Part shown: positions 9,556-17,583 of the stretch, in pieces
Position numbering within the stretch: position 1 is the first letter of the stretch
Layout of the letters: each line of letters opens with the position of its first letter
From: COE1 sp963596435
GTDB lineage: Bacteria > Bacillota > Clostridia > Lachnospirales > Lachnospiraceae
NCBI GenBank assembly: GCA_963596435.1
Contig: CAVBMG010000003.1
Span: 54,315 to 118,314, forward strand
Length of the DNA: 64,000 nt
Direction of reading: 5' to 3'
Notes under the pieces: model-generated
What the model was told of the DNA's origin: nothing
Database searches by the model: none
The model's input: the letters and a program-made list of their open reading frames with translations, nothing else
Position numbers and translations under genes: made by a program

Positions 9556-10206
9556 TTATTCAAGATTTTCAAGTATTTCGAGACTTTTAAAATCTCTGTC
9601 AAAGGTCTGTCTGCATAATCGCCTGTTGAATTCTCTCAACTGCTCCAATACTTCTTCATTTACCAGAAAATGATACAGCTTCTCCACCGGTGTCTTCATT
9701 ATGTAGTCTATCGTATATCGCGTGGATTCCAGCAGATCCTCCGTAATCAGGCGAACATCAAATTCTCCATTGATCATAATGGATTTGAGTTCAAATATAC
9801 ATCTTGTCAGTTTGTGTGGAATTGACTGATTGCTCAATGCTCTCAATGACTGATAGATCAATTTCAGCATTTCTATCTCATCGTTATTCTCCCTGGAATA
9901 ATAATCACATATTTCCAGAAAATACATCCCATAATATGCTCCGATAAAATCCTGTCTGAGTTCTTCAAAATAATTGGATATGTCAGCCTCTGCCATTGTG
10001 TAGGAATTTCTGCCGGCATATAATCGAAATTGTCCAAAGGAGAAAGGGTTACTGGGTGCCATCAGGCGGTTTCCCGCCTTTCTGGCAGCTCTGGCAAATG
10101 CGGATATCTTACCTTTTTCCCTGGTAAGTATTACAACACGTCTATCATATTCTCCGATTGGTTCTGTTTTGATCACAATTCCCGTTACCGTGATATAATC
10201 CTGCAT
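9556..10206 (-). CDS. recO: DNA repair protein RecO
   Basis: Recombination mediator that loads RecA onto SSB-coated single-stranded DNA together with RecR. The N-terminal OB fold is recognisable (QDYITVTGIVIKT, LTREKGKISAFARAARK, and a GQFRLYAGRNSYTM stretch) and the rest is helical. It lacks the CxxC zinc-finger cysteines seen in some RecO proteins. The ATG at 10206 gives the usual start MQDYITVTG and has AGGTGA at proper spacing. Another in-frame ATG at 10224 is possible but has a poor ribosome binding site. The start overlaps the 3' part of yqzL, and era lies just upstream: the conserved era-yqzL-recO order. Confidence 0.95.
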   Translation of the reverse strand: MQDYITVTGIVIKTEPIGEYDRRVVILTREKGKISAFARAARKAGNRLMAPSNPFSFGQFRLYAGRNSYTMAEADISNYFEELRQDFIGAYYGMYFLEICDYYSRENNDEIEMLKLIYQSLRALSNQSIPHKLTRCIFELKSIMINGEFDVRLITEDLLESTRYTIDYIMKTPVEKLYHFLVNEEVLEQLREFNRRLCRQTFDRDFKSLEILENLE

Positions 10207-10321
10207 TTCTGCATTCACCTGCATTTCCCGTCTTATTCTTAGTGGCAGGATACCCCTTATATGTCAGATAATCGCTTATCTGTCCCGTTCTTGCAAAGCG
10301 GTTCCATCCATTCTCGTACAT
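10145..10321 (-). CDS. yqzL: YqzL-family small protein overlapping recO
   Basis: A 58-residue reading frame with an excellent ribosome binding site (GGGAGGAAATACA before the ATG). Its N-terminus, NGWNRFARTGQISDYLTYK, matches the pattern of the short YqzL family (W-x-x-F/R-x-x-TG-x-I/V-x-x-YL-x-YK). That family sits between era and recO in Bacillus and many Clostridia. Function is unknown in all species I know of. The frame extends 62 bases into recO (77-80 if the upstream recO ATG is used), so the last 20 or so residues are encoded in a different frame of recO. This suggests translational coupling. The C-terminal part is low in hydrophobic residues and may be only the by-product of the overlap. 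Confidence 0.82.
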   Translation of the reverse strand: MYENGWNRFARTGQISDYLTYKGYPATKNKTGNAGECRNAGLYHGNGNCDQNRTNRRI

Positions 10322-10379
10322 TGTATTTCCTCCCGTATCTCATTCCCTATACGGTTAGGATTTACTTAATGCATAGATT

Positions 10380-11288
10380 CTATTCGGTCTCTTTGGGATC
10401 GTAGCCAAAATTCTTAATCAGATAATCACTGTCTCTCCAGTCCTTCTTTACCTTTACCCACAGTTGAAGATTCACATGCTGTTCCAGCAAGTCTTCAATT
10501 TCAGGTCTTGCCAGCGAACCGATCTTTTTAAGCATGGCGCCACCTTTTCCTATGATAATGCCCTTGTGGGAATCTTTCTCGCAGATAATCGTCGCATCTA
10601 TATCCACGATCTTCTTGCTGAACTTCATGGATTCGATTGTGACTGCCACTCCATGAGGAATTTCTTCATCAATGCTTCTGAGAACCTTCTCCCGGATCAG
10701 CTCTGCTACAATCTGTCTCATTGGCTGATCTGTAATCGTATCTTCATCATAAAAAGCAGGACCATAAGGCAAGTATTTCATAATAAGTTTAATCAGCGTA
10801 TCCGTATTGTCGTCTTTTAATGCTGACACTGGTACTATTTCTGCAAAATCCATCAGTTTACGGTATGCATCAATGTACACAAGAAGCTGCTCTCTTTTTA
10901 CCGTATCAATCTTATTAACAACCAGAATCACAGGTACTTTTACTTTACTCAACTGCTCTACAATATGCTGTTCTCCAGCCCCAATATAATCTGTAGGTTC
11001 AACAAGCCATAATACAACATCTACTTCCTTGAGACTATGCTCTGCCACATTGACCATATAATCGCCCAGCTTGTTCTTCGCCTTATGAATACCCGGTGTA
11101 TCTACAAAAACAATCTGTCCTTCGTCTGAAGTATATACAGTCTGAATCTTATTTCTTGTTGTCTGTGGTTTCTTGGATGTAATGGCTATTTTCTGCCCAA
11201 TCAGGCAATTCATCAATGTTGACTTTCCTACATTAGGTCTTCCTATCAGAGCTGCAAAACCTGATTTATACTGCTTATTTTCCTGCAT
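10380..11288 (-). CDS. era: GTPase Era (ribosome assembly)
   Basis: GTP-binding protein needed for 30S maturation, which binds the 3' end of 16S rRNA through a KH domain. The G1 loop is GRPNVGKS (residues 16-23), followed by DTPG (G3) and NKID (G4). The KH domain carries the GKGGAMLKKIG loop near the C-terminus. From the ATG at 11288 the protein is 302 residues, the typical length, and AGGAAGGA lies just upstream. An open frame extends 41 codons further but has no family match, so that start is rejected. The first 14 bases overlap the end of the DUF4349 gene. Confidence 0.97.
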   Translation of the reverse strand: MQENKQYKSGFAALIGRPNVGKSTLMNCLIGQKIAITSKKPQTTRNKIQTVYTSDEGQIVFVDTPGIHKAKNKLGDYMVNVAEHSLKEVDVVLWLVEPTDYIGAGEQHIVEQLSKVKVPVILVVNKIDTVKREQLLVYIDAYRKLMDFAEIVPVSALKDDNTDTLIKLIMKYLPYGPAFYDEDTITDQPMRQIVAELIREKVLRSIDEEIPHGVAVTIESMKFSKKIVDIDATIICEKDSHKGIIIGKGGAMLKKIGSLARPEIEDLLEQHVNLQLWVKVKKDWRDSDYLIKNFGYDPKETE

Positions 11289-12291
11289 CTTTTTTTCCTT
11301 CCTGTTCCTGTGTGTTCTGTATCTGCTGTACTTGCTGCATCTGTTGTTTCTTTCTTTTTTCCTGTACTTTCTGACTGTGCTTCTGCTCCATATGGATAAT
11401 GAATCTGACAATCAATGCCAGAATACCAACCATCGCAAGAAATACCACAATAGATGGAATATGTATAATGAACTGAATAAAGAAGTTCTTAATACCGTTT
11501 CCTACACTGTAGAGATTCTCCCTAAATCCTGTGCTGATTCTCTCCCAGGTGCCCTTCTGTTCCTGTGGTGTATATCTGACAACCTCATCAATATCCAGAT
11601 ATACTGTACTGTAATCAATCTGGTTATCATACGTACGAAGCTGTGATTCCTTGCTGTCGAGTTCATACTGCACCTCTGTCAGCCTGCTTTCAATCGTCAG
11701 AATATCATCCAGACTTTCAGCAGTCTCCAGAAGTTCCAACAGACGCTGCTGTTCTGTCTCCAGCATCTTTTTACGGCTTTCCACATCCACATAATCCAGT
11801 GTCACATCTTCTACATTTTCCTGTCGGTATGTAATATTAGACACGCCCTCGACCATTTCAAGGAAAGTATCCAGGTTTTCTTTAGGAATGCGGATTGTCA
11901 TACTTCCATAACGATTGCTTCCATTTCCCTGTGTGCTGAAATACTCCGTATAGCCGCCAAGCTCCGCAATTTTCTTATTCAGTGTATTCAAAAGCTCATC
12001 ATAGTCTTCTGTCTCTACTGTCATATTTACAGTCTTGATCAGTTTTCGATTCGTCTCCTGTATGGCGGTACTTGCCAAACTATCTGCAGAAGCATCCTCT
12101 TCTACAGCACTTTCTGAATAGAAATCACTGCCACCACCTGTATATGCCTGCGTATTGGACACTGCTCTGGATGCATCACTATAACTGGATGCAGAACCAC
12201 ATCCTGCCAACATAACTGCCGCTGACAGCAGTGCTGCTGCCAGTTTCCATCTGGTCACATTTTGTCTCCTTTTCAAAGAATCCCTCCTCAT
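11275..12291 (-). CDS. DUF4349 lipoprotein with C-terminal membrane anchor
   Basis: About 330 residues. The signal peptide ends in a lipobox (VMLAGC), then follows a low-complexity Ser/Ala linker. The DUF4349 domain (residues about 85-255) has the patterns LIKTVNMTVET, GGYTEY and TIRIPKENLD, and a long coiled coil (RKKMLETEQQRLLELLE onwards). A transmembrane helix (about 290-310) and a basic Gln/Lys tail close the protein. The family is common in Firmicutes without a known role. The start is uncertain. The ATG at 12291 has its ribosome binding site too close. A TTG at codon 6 (after AGGAGG) or a GTG at codon 12 (after AAAGGAG) would give a tidier signal peptide. It begins 6 bases after the M16 peptidase stop and overlaps era. 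Confidence 0.85.
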   Translation of the reverse strand: MRRDSLKRRQNVTRWKLAAALLSAAVMLAGCGSASSYSDASRAVSNTQAYTGGGSDFYSESAVEEDASADSLASTAIQETNRKLIKTVNMTVETEDYDELLNTLNKKIAELGGYTEYFSTQGNGSNRYGSMTIRIPKENLDTFLEMVEGVSNITYRQENVEDVTLDYVDVESRKKMLETEQQRLLELLETAESLDDILTIESRLTEVQYELDSKESQLRTYDNQIDYSTVYLDIDEVVRYTPQEQKGTWERISTGFRENLYSVGNGIKNFFIQFIIHIPSIVVFLAMVGILALIVRFIIHMEQKHSQKVQEKRKKQQMQQVQQIQNTQEQEGKKDAGK

Positions 12292-12297
12292 TTCCTC

Positions 12298-15258
12298 TTA
12301 ATGAAACAAATTCTCAATCGTACCAAACATTTCTTTATTTTCTTCTATTGTCTGACCATTTCCTACTACACATACAGCATTTTCCTTCATGATGGCATCC
12401 ATATAATCTGCCAGAGCACGAATATCTTCCTGTGTACATCCAAGGAGCTCATCTCTCTCCTTCTGCAGATCAGCATAATCCATATGAGACAGGTAAGCAC
12501 TCAGGGATCTGCTGCCCTTTGTTGCAGGTGTCATAGGTACATCCCAGTCACTGATTGCTCCTATGATGTACTTGGTCATTGTTCTCTCGTCTGCTGTGAA
12601 GCTTCTCAGATAATCTCCGGCTTTCTCATATACTTCCATTGTTTTCTTCAGATTAGGATCACGATAGGATACAAAATAGCTTTCTCCTGTTTTGGCAAAG
12701 CTGCACATGCATCCATAGGAACCACCCTTAACACGTACATTGATCCACAGATAATCATAGCCCATGATCACTTTCAGAATACGAAGCGCACCTGTGTAAG
12801 GATAATCATATCCATTTCCCTTATAGCTTCCCGCTCTTGCTACATACTGAATCTGCGCTGAGGTTGCAAAACCTTCATTTAATTTATTCAGTACAATCTG
12901 AAGTTTCTCCTTCGGAACCTGTGTTGTATACAAAGAAGCTTTTAATCCGGGGATCAGCTTGGCAAATGTTTCATATCCTTCCTCTTCTGCCGTATAGTCC
13001 ATCAGCATCAGATTCTCCGGGCGGAAAATACATTGTGCCAGCTGTTTAAGCTTGTCTACCAGTTCATCTTTATATGAATCATACTCTGCTTCCAGCTTCT
13101 CAAGAAGTCTGTAGCATGGCATACCGCTTACCAGTTCCATGATTGCCGCAGTCTCACTGAAATAGGACAGTGCACGTATTGCAGCCAGAGAATGTCCTGA
13201 AGACGTCATGCTTCCCTGCATTCTGGATTTTAACTCTGCAATGATTTCATAGATTCTGTCCTGGTCATCCATTCTGGATGTTGTCATGATTTCCTGTAAT
13301 AATGCAAATGTATTGGCAAGCTCTCCATACATTGCCTTCGTCTTTACCTCGAAGGTAAGCTTATATTCATCCAGTTTCTTTGCATTCGTATAGGTATTCA
13401 CAGTAGATGAGATACCGCCTGTATGAATGTTGATTTCATTATAAAGCTCACCATAGCTGTAATTCTGTGTATCCACATAGCCAAGAACATTTTTGAGAAT
13501 ACCCATATAGGCGAATAATTCCTGTGGAATATTGGATACATCAAAGACGAGCTTCACATAGCCGATTCCATTGGTCTGAAGCTGATGGAACAGTACCTTG
13601 GTATCTCCTGCCATTCTCTCTTCATTAACAAAGCCTTCCGCTTCTTTCTTCATATCTGCTCTGGTCAGCATGGGAATCTTAGCCAGTGCTTCCTGTGAAT
13701 CTTCTGCATCCTGATAATCGTGGAGCGCATGTGTCTCTTCAACGATCTTTAAAATCTCCTCCTGACTCAAAGTTGCCTTATAAGCCTGTAACTTATCAGC
13801 CAGTGCCTTATCGTTGGCAGCTGTCAGTCCCTCTTTAGGTGATACCATCAGAATGGATTTGTGCTGGTTGTGAAGCAGATATTTATCTATCAGTTCTTCA
13901 TAATAACTGGTATTGATCTTTTCACGCAGTGTCTTAAAAATGTCATTGGCTTCGATCATATCAAATGCCATCTTGTCATCATAAAGCCAGGAGTCAAACA
14001 TCTGCAGACCGTACATCAATCCCTTTGGATATGAGCCAAAATCAGCTTCTCTGTACTTGAATTCATAGTAGTTCAATGCAGCCAGCAATGCCTTTTTATC
14101 CAGTCCTTCTTTTACGATACGGGACAGTTCCTCTTCGATTGTCTGCACAAATTCATCCTTCTGGGAATCATTGGCATTCTTTGCCACGATTGAAAAATAT
14201 GGCTGATATACGCCATTCTCATATACGCTGTATACCTCTGTTCCTATATTCTTATGGATCAGCGCCAGTTTCAGCGGTGCACCCGATGAAGAACACAATG
14301 CATAATCAATCAGCTGCATCGCATAATATAATTCTTTATCCAGGCTGGTTCCTACTACAGTATTGTATGATAAATATGTGTTATCTTCTAAGGACTCACC
14401 CTCCATGACAGGATAATCCTTCTGAATAAATACAGGCTGTGCAAAAGGCTTCTGTAACTGTACCGCAGAATCAATCTGTAAACTGTCAAATTTACTCAGA
14501 TATTCCTCATCCATCCATCTTAATTTTTCTGCCATATCCATATTACCATACAGATAAATATAGCTGTTGGAAGGATGATAATATCTACGATGGAAGTCCA
14601 GAAATGCCTCATAGGTAAGTTCCGGGATTACCTTAGGATCTCCACCTGATTCCACTCCATATGCCGTATCCGGGTATAAGGAATTCAACACTTCTCTGTC
14701 ATGGACATCGTCTGGTGAAGAGAAAGCTCCCTTCATTTCATTGTAAACGACACCATTGATTGTTAATTCGTCCTCAGGGCTCTCCATTTCATAGTGCCAG
14801 CCCTCCTGGCGAAATATCTTCTCTTCCTTATATATATTGGGATAAAAGACAGCATCCATATATACATGGCACAGATTCTGAAAATCCTTGTCATTGCAGC
14901 TCGCTACAGGATATACTGTCTTATCAGAATATGTCATTGCATTCAGAAATGTATTCAGAGATCCCTTTACCAGTTCTACAAACGGGTCCTTGACCGGGAA
15001 TTCCTTAGAACCGCACAATACAGTATGTTCAATAATGTGTGGAACACCTGTGGAATCTGTGGGTGGTGTTCTGAATCCAATACAGAATACCTTGTTATCA
15101 TCATCATTTTCAAGCAGGGCAATTCTTGCTCCTGTCTTCTTATGTCTGAGCAGATAACTCATGGAATGGATATCCCTGATTTCTCTCTTCTCAATTATTT
15201 CATATGCTGTTACGTCTTCAATTCTAGCTTTTTTCATTCTACTACCGTGCCTTTCCAT
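12298..15258 (-). CDS. M16C insulinase-family metallopeptidase (PreP/Cym1-like)
   Basis: A 986-residue zinc peptidase of the single-chain, two-lobed presequence-protease type. The inverted zinc motif HxxEH is present as HIIEH (His74, Glu77, His78) in the context TGVPHIIEHTVLCGS. The downstream glutamate ligand region and the family's M16C-associated middle region are evident. Such enzymes degrade short unfolded peptides inside a closed chamber. With no signal peptide, a cytosolic peptide-clearing role is likely (inference). The stop codon of the upstream 139-residue gene overlaps this start (TAATG), so translation is probably coupled. A second ATG seven codons in (MKKARIED) is an alternative start. 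Confidence 0.93.
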   Translation of the reverse strand: MERHGSRMKKARIEDVTAYEIIEKREIRDIHSMSYLLRHKKTGARIALLENDDDNKVFCIGFRTPPTDSTGVPHIIEHTVLCGSKEFPVKDPFVELVKGSLNTFLNAMTYSDKTVYPVASCNDKDFQNLCHVYMDAVFYPNIYKEEKIFRQEGWHYEMESPEDELTINGVVYNEMKGAFSSPDDVHDREVLNSLYPDTAYGVESGGDPKVIPELTYEAFLDFHRRYYHPSNSYIYLYGNMDMAEKLRWMDEEYLSKFDSLQIDSAVQLQKPFAQPVFIQKDYPVMEGESLEDNTYLSYNTVVGTSLDKELYYAMQLIDYALCSSSGAPLKLALIHKNIGTEVYSVYENGVYQPYFSIVAKNANDSQKDEFVQTIEEELSRIVKEGLDKKALLAALNYYEFKYREADFGSYPKGLMYGLQMFDSWLYDDKMAFDMIEANDIFKTLREKINTSYYEELIDKYLLHNQHKSILMVSPKEGLTAANDKALADKLQAYKATLSQEEILKIVEETHALHDYQDAEDSQEALAKIPMLTRADMKKEAEGFVNEERMAGDTKVLFHQLQTNGIGYVKLVFDVSNIPQELFAYMGILKNVLGYVDTQNYSYGELYNEINIHTGGISSTVNTYTNAKKLDEYKLTFEVKTKAMYGELANTFALLQEIMTTSRMDDQDRIYEIIAELKSRMQGSMTSSGHSLAAIRALSYFSETAAIMELVSGMPCYRLLEKLEAEYDSYKDELVDKLKQLAQCIFRPENLMLMDYTAEEEGYETFAKLIPGLKASLYTTQVPKEKLQIVLNKLNEGFATSAQIQYVARAGSYKGNGYDYPYTGALRILKVIMGYDYLWINVRVKGGSYGCMCSFAKTGESYFVSYRDPNLKKTMEVYEKAGDYLRSFTADERTMTKYIIGAISDWDVPMTPATKGSRSLSAYLSHMDYADLQKERDELLGCTQEDIRALADYMDAIMKENAVCVVGNGQTIEENKEMFGTIENLFH

Positions 15259-15677
15259 TAGATACTGATTGCCATTAATGCCAGCTTGGAGATGGAAACA
15301 TCTTCTATCTGAGCCTTTCCTTCCATCACAAGGCTGGCATACTGCTTTTGAAATTCATCAAAAGAACAGACCTTGTGAATCCACTTTTTCTTAATCTTTC
15401 CACTCAGGCTTTTCTTATCCACACTGTAGAAAATTCTTATCTGCATCTTCAGCTGTTGAAAGATTCTATAGGAAAAAGCATCCGGCTGAACCGTCATGAT
15501 ATGATCTGTAAGCTTCACATCAACCGTTGTATCCTTCGATACATATGCGCTGATAATCGCTTTGAATTTGAAAGGTACATCCTCTTTGTCCAGTATCTCC
15601 TGATAAGTCAGCTCTTTACCAAAATATACATGACCCGTATCCTGGATCACGTATTTAAAATCATCATTATTTTCCAT
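15258..15677 (-). CDS. Conserved-looking protein of unknown function, 139 residues
   Basis: A soluble protein with no signal peptide or membrane segment and no family I recognise. The sequence is an alternating beta/alpha mix with the blocks FGKELTYQEILD, VKLTDHIMTVQ and a basic SGKIKKKWIHKV stretch. Both borders are TAATG overlaps: its ATG overlaps the stop of the sigma-like gene, and its stop overlaps the start of the M16 peptidase. Such tight coupling suggests the three products are made in a fixed ratio, but no joint function is known. Confidence 0.8.
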   Translation of the reverse strand: MENNDDFKYVIQDTGHVYFGKELTYQEILDKEDVPFKFKAIISAYVSKDTTVDVKLTDHIMTVQPDAFSYRIFQQLKMQIRIFYSVDKKSLSGKIKKKWIHKVCSFDEFQKQYASLVMEGKAQIEDVSISKLALMAISI

Positions 15678-16426
15678 TATAACTCTGCATCCTCTTCAAT
15701 GTATTCCATGTGATTTGCAGAAAGCTTAATTGCATCACGGATCTCTTCTTCATCCATCTGCATCTCCTGCGCTAATTCTGCAACAGTAACTTTACGCATG
15801 AGTTCTTCTGCCATTTCCTTTGATTTATCATTGACCAGATTTACCTTGTCCAGTACCTTCTCTCCGGTCTGATGGCTGTCTGTATCGTCACTGATGTATT
15901 CCTCCATGGCATCCATGATCATTTTAGCCAGGAAGCCATCAATCTCTTCGATTGTCTCCACACAATCCAGCATCGTTACACCCATGGAAAGTGCCACATT
16001 ACCCTCTCCGATCAGATCCTCTACCAGAGCGCCCTGTCCGGCATAGAGCTTGGCAATTTCTACCACCTGCGGAAGGAAAATCTCTATCAGCTTATTGCAG
16101 GCTGAGTTGTCCTGTGCCAATGCAGACATCATAACTGCACGTTTCTCTCCATCCGATACCTCTGGCAGATCCTTCAGTTCCTCCAGATACATATTCAGAT
16201 AATTCGTATCTTCACTGGACAGATTCGCATTCTGATCCGCCGGTGTATCAATCCCTATATGATTCTTATTCAGATATTCGTGAATCAAGCCCATCTGTTC
16301 TTCTGTCAGAGAAAGGGATTCAAATGCCTCACTGATCTGCTCACTGGTAAGCATGTTCTCCTGTAATCTGGCTGTGTCCTTTAACTGTTGAAGAGTCTGG
16401 GCAAACTCTAACTGATTCATTTCCAT
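15677..16426 (-). CDS. Sigma-70-like protein lacking regions 2.3/2.4 and 4
   Basis: About 249 residues. Residues 25-60 resemble region 1.1 of primary sigma factors (a LTSEQ...LTEEQ...LNKNHIGID pattern). Residues 70-150 resemble regions 1.2-2.2 (YLEELKDLP, then LIEIFLPQVVEIAKLYAGQG and LVEDLIGEGNVALSMGV), the part that binds the beta-prime clamp of RNA polymerase. Residues 212-236 resemble region 3 (VAELAQEMQMDEEEI). The aromatic and basic residues of 2.3/2.4 that melt and read the -10 element are replaced by acidic sequence, and region 4 is absent. I infer that it may bind core polymerase without reading promoters, but this is untested. The ATG at 16426 is the likely start; a TTG at 16456 is possible. 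It follows the rhomboid-like gene directly. Confidence 0.8.
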   Translation of the reverse strand: MEMNQLEFAQTLQQLKDTARLQENMLTSEQISEAFESLSLTEEQMGLIHEYLNKNHIGIDTPADQNANLSSEDTNYLNMYLEELKDLPEVSDGEKRAVMMSALAQDNSACNKLIEIFLPQVVEIAKLYAGQGALVEDLIGEGNVALSMGVTMLDCVETIEEIDGFLAKMIMDAMEEYISDDTDSHQTGEKVLDKVNLVNDKSKEMAEELMRKVTVAELAQEMQMDEEEIRDAIKLSANHMEYIEEDAEL

Positions 16427-16456
16427 ATTTTCTATAACCAAACCTTTCTTTATCAA

Positions 16457-17356
16457 TTACTGTACATGAGTATGTGTGAACAGATGATCCTGACAATACT
16501 CATAATTGCCATTGCACTTTGAGCAGAAACGAAATTCCAGATCAGGATATTCCTCGCTTGTTCTTCCGCAGATGGCACATTTGTGCTTTGCTACAGACAT
16601 AGGCTTGGCTTTCTTGACTTCCTTACGATAATCGTGACGCCTCTTCACCTGTCTTGGGGATATTCTCATACTGATACCTGTTCTGGTAATCAGCATAAAA
16701 ATGATAAAGTAAAGCAATGGTCCCAATACAATAATACGATCTACAATCCAGGATGCTGAAATAGCTTCTACTAACATCAGTACGCCATATGCAATTCCCA
16801 TCCACTTCATTTTAATAGGAAGAATGAACATCAGATATACTGTAGATTCAGGGAATGTAGCCGCAAATGCAAAGAAAATACTCATACTGATATAATACAT
16901 ACTGAATTCCTGCGCAATCACTGCAAAATAGGTTTCACTGGCTACTTTGATCACGGTTGTTCCTGCAAGTAATGCTGCATCCTTCATCAGATAACTGATA
17001 CCCATTATGATAAAACTCTCTATTACAGTAAATATCATTCCAAGGAGCAGATATGCATTATAATAGAAGGTTCCCCATGCACGCTCCAGTGATGACCCGA
17101 TAGAATAATAGAAAAACAGCATAATCAAAGTAAAGATATTGATGCTGCCTCCATCACCCGGTATCAGAATCCATGTAAACAATCTCCAGATCTGCCCATG
17201 AAGAATCTTATATGGGTCCAGCGTCAGATAATTCAACATTGCCGGATTGATCGCATAGAGCAGATATCCGCATCCAAAACATAAAATCAGATACAGCGAA
17301 AGATTAGGAATCGCATATCTGCCAAACTTTTTTTCCATTTTGTCCCAAAAATTCAT
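16457..17356 (-). CDS. Rhomboid-like membrane protein with C-terminal zinc ribbon
   Basis: A 299-residue protein with about six membrane segments (residues 15-225). It has rhomboid/Der1-like features: an LHGQIWRLFTW block, equivalent to the family's L1-loop region, and IGSSLERAWGTFYYNAYLL, like the GxxLExxxG block. The GxSG catalytic serine motif and a clear TM6 histidine are missing, so it is probably a non-proteolytic pseudo-rhomboid. The C-terminus (about 257-299) is a small metal-binding module with CAIC, CSKC and CQDH, then HTHV. The start has GAGGTG upstream. It is the first gene of the ten-gene run and is divergent from the activase gene, sharing its 227-base promoter region. Confidence 0.8.
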   Translation of the reverse strand: MNFWDKMEKKFGRYAIPNLSLYLILCFGCGYLLYAINPAMLNYLTLDPYKILHGQIWRLFTWILIPGDGGSINIFTLIMLFFYYSIGSSLERAWGTFYYNAYLLLGMIFTVIESFIIMGISYLMKDAALLAGTTVIKVASETYFAVIAQEFSMYYISMSIFFAFAATFPESTVYLMFILPIKMKWMGIAYGVLMLVEAISASWIVDRIIVLGPLLYFIIFMLITRTGISMRISPRQVKRRHDYRKEVKKAKPMSVAKHKCAICGRTSEEYPDLEFRFCSKCNGNYEYCQDHLFTHTHVQ

Positions 17357-17496
17357 ATAACACCTCTAAAATTATTTTAAATGAATAGATTTATTGTATC
17401 ATTCAGTATAAAAAAAGTAAACCAATCCAACAATTACTATCTGCGAAATTATTCTTTTTTAATAAATTTCTTCATATAATTTTAAAATTTGTTTGG

Positions 17497-17525
17497 TTGC
17501 CTTTTTACCACCACTGTCGTATAAT
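17497..17525 (+). promoter_or_regulatory. Sigma-A promoter of the dehydratase activase gene
   Basis: TTGCCT (17497-17502), a 17-base spacer and TATAAT (17520-17525). Transcription would start near 17532, about 52 bases before the ATG at 17584. The rest of the divergent region (17357-17496) is AT-rich and holds the opposing promoter of the rhomboid-like gene, with a weaker TTGTTG-17-TATACT candidate. Confidence 0.65.
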
Positions 17526-17583
17526 AGCAAATGTATGCGAAAAAATGGTTATTATGTATATTATTAGTAAGGATTGGTTATAC

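Noticed and set aside
10380..11411. Longer Era with a 41-residue basic N-terminal extension
   Set aside because: The extension is the antisense-like overlap with the DUF4349 tail; the ATG at 11288 has the ribosome binding site and the normal Era start.
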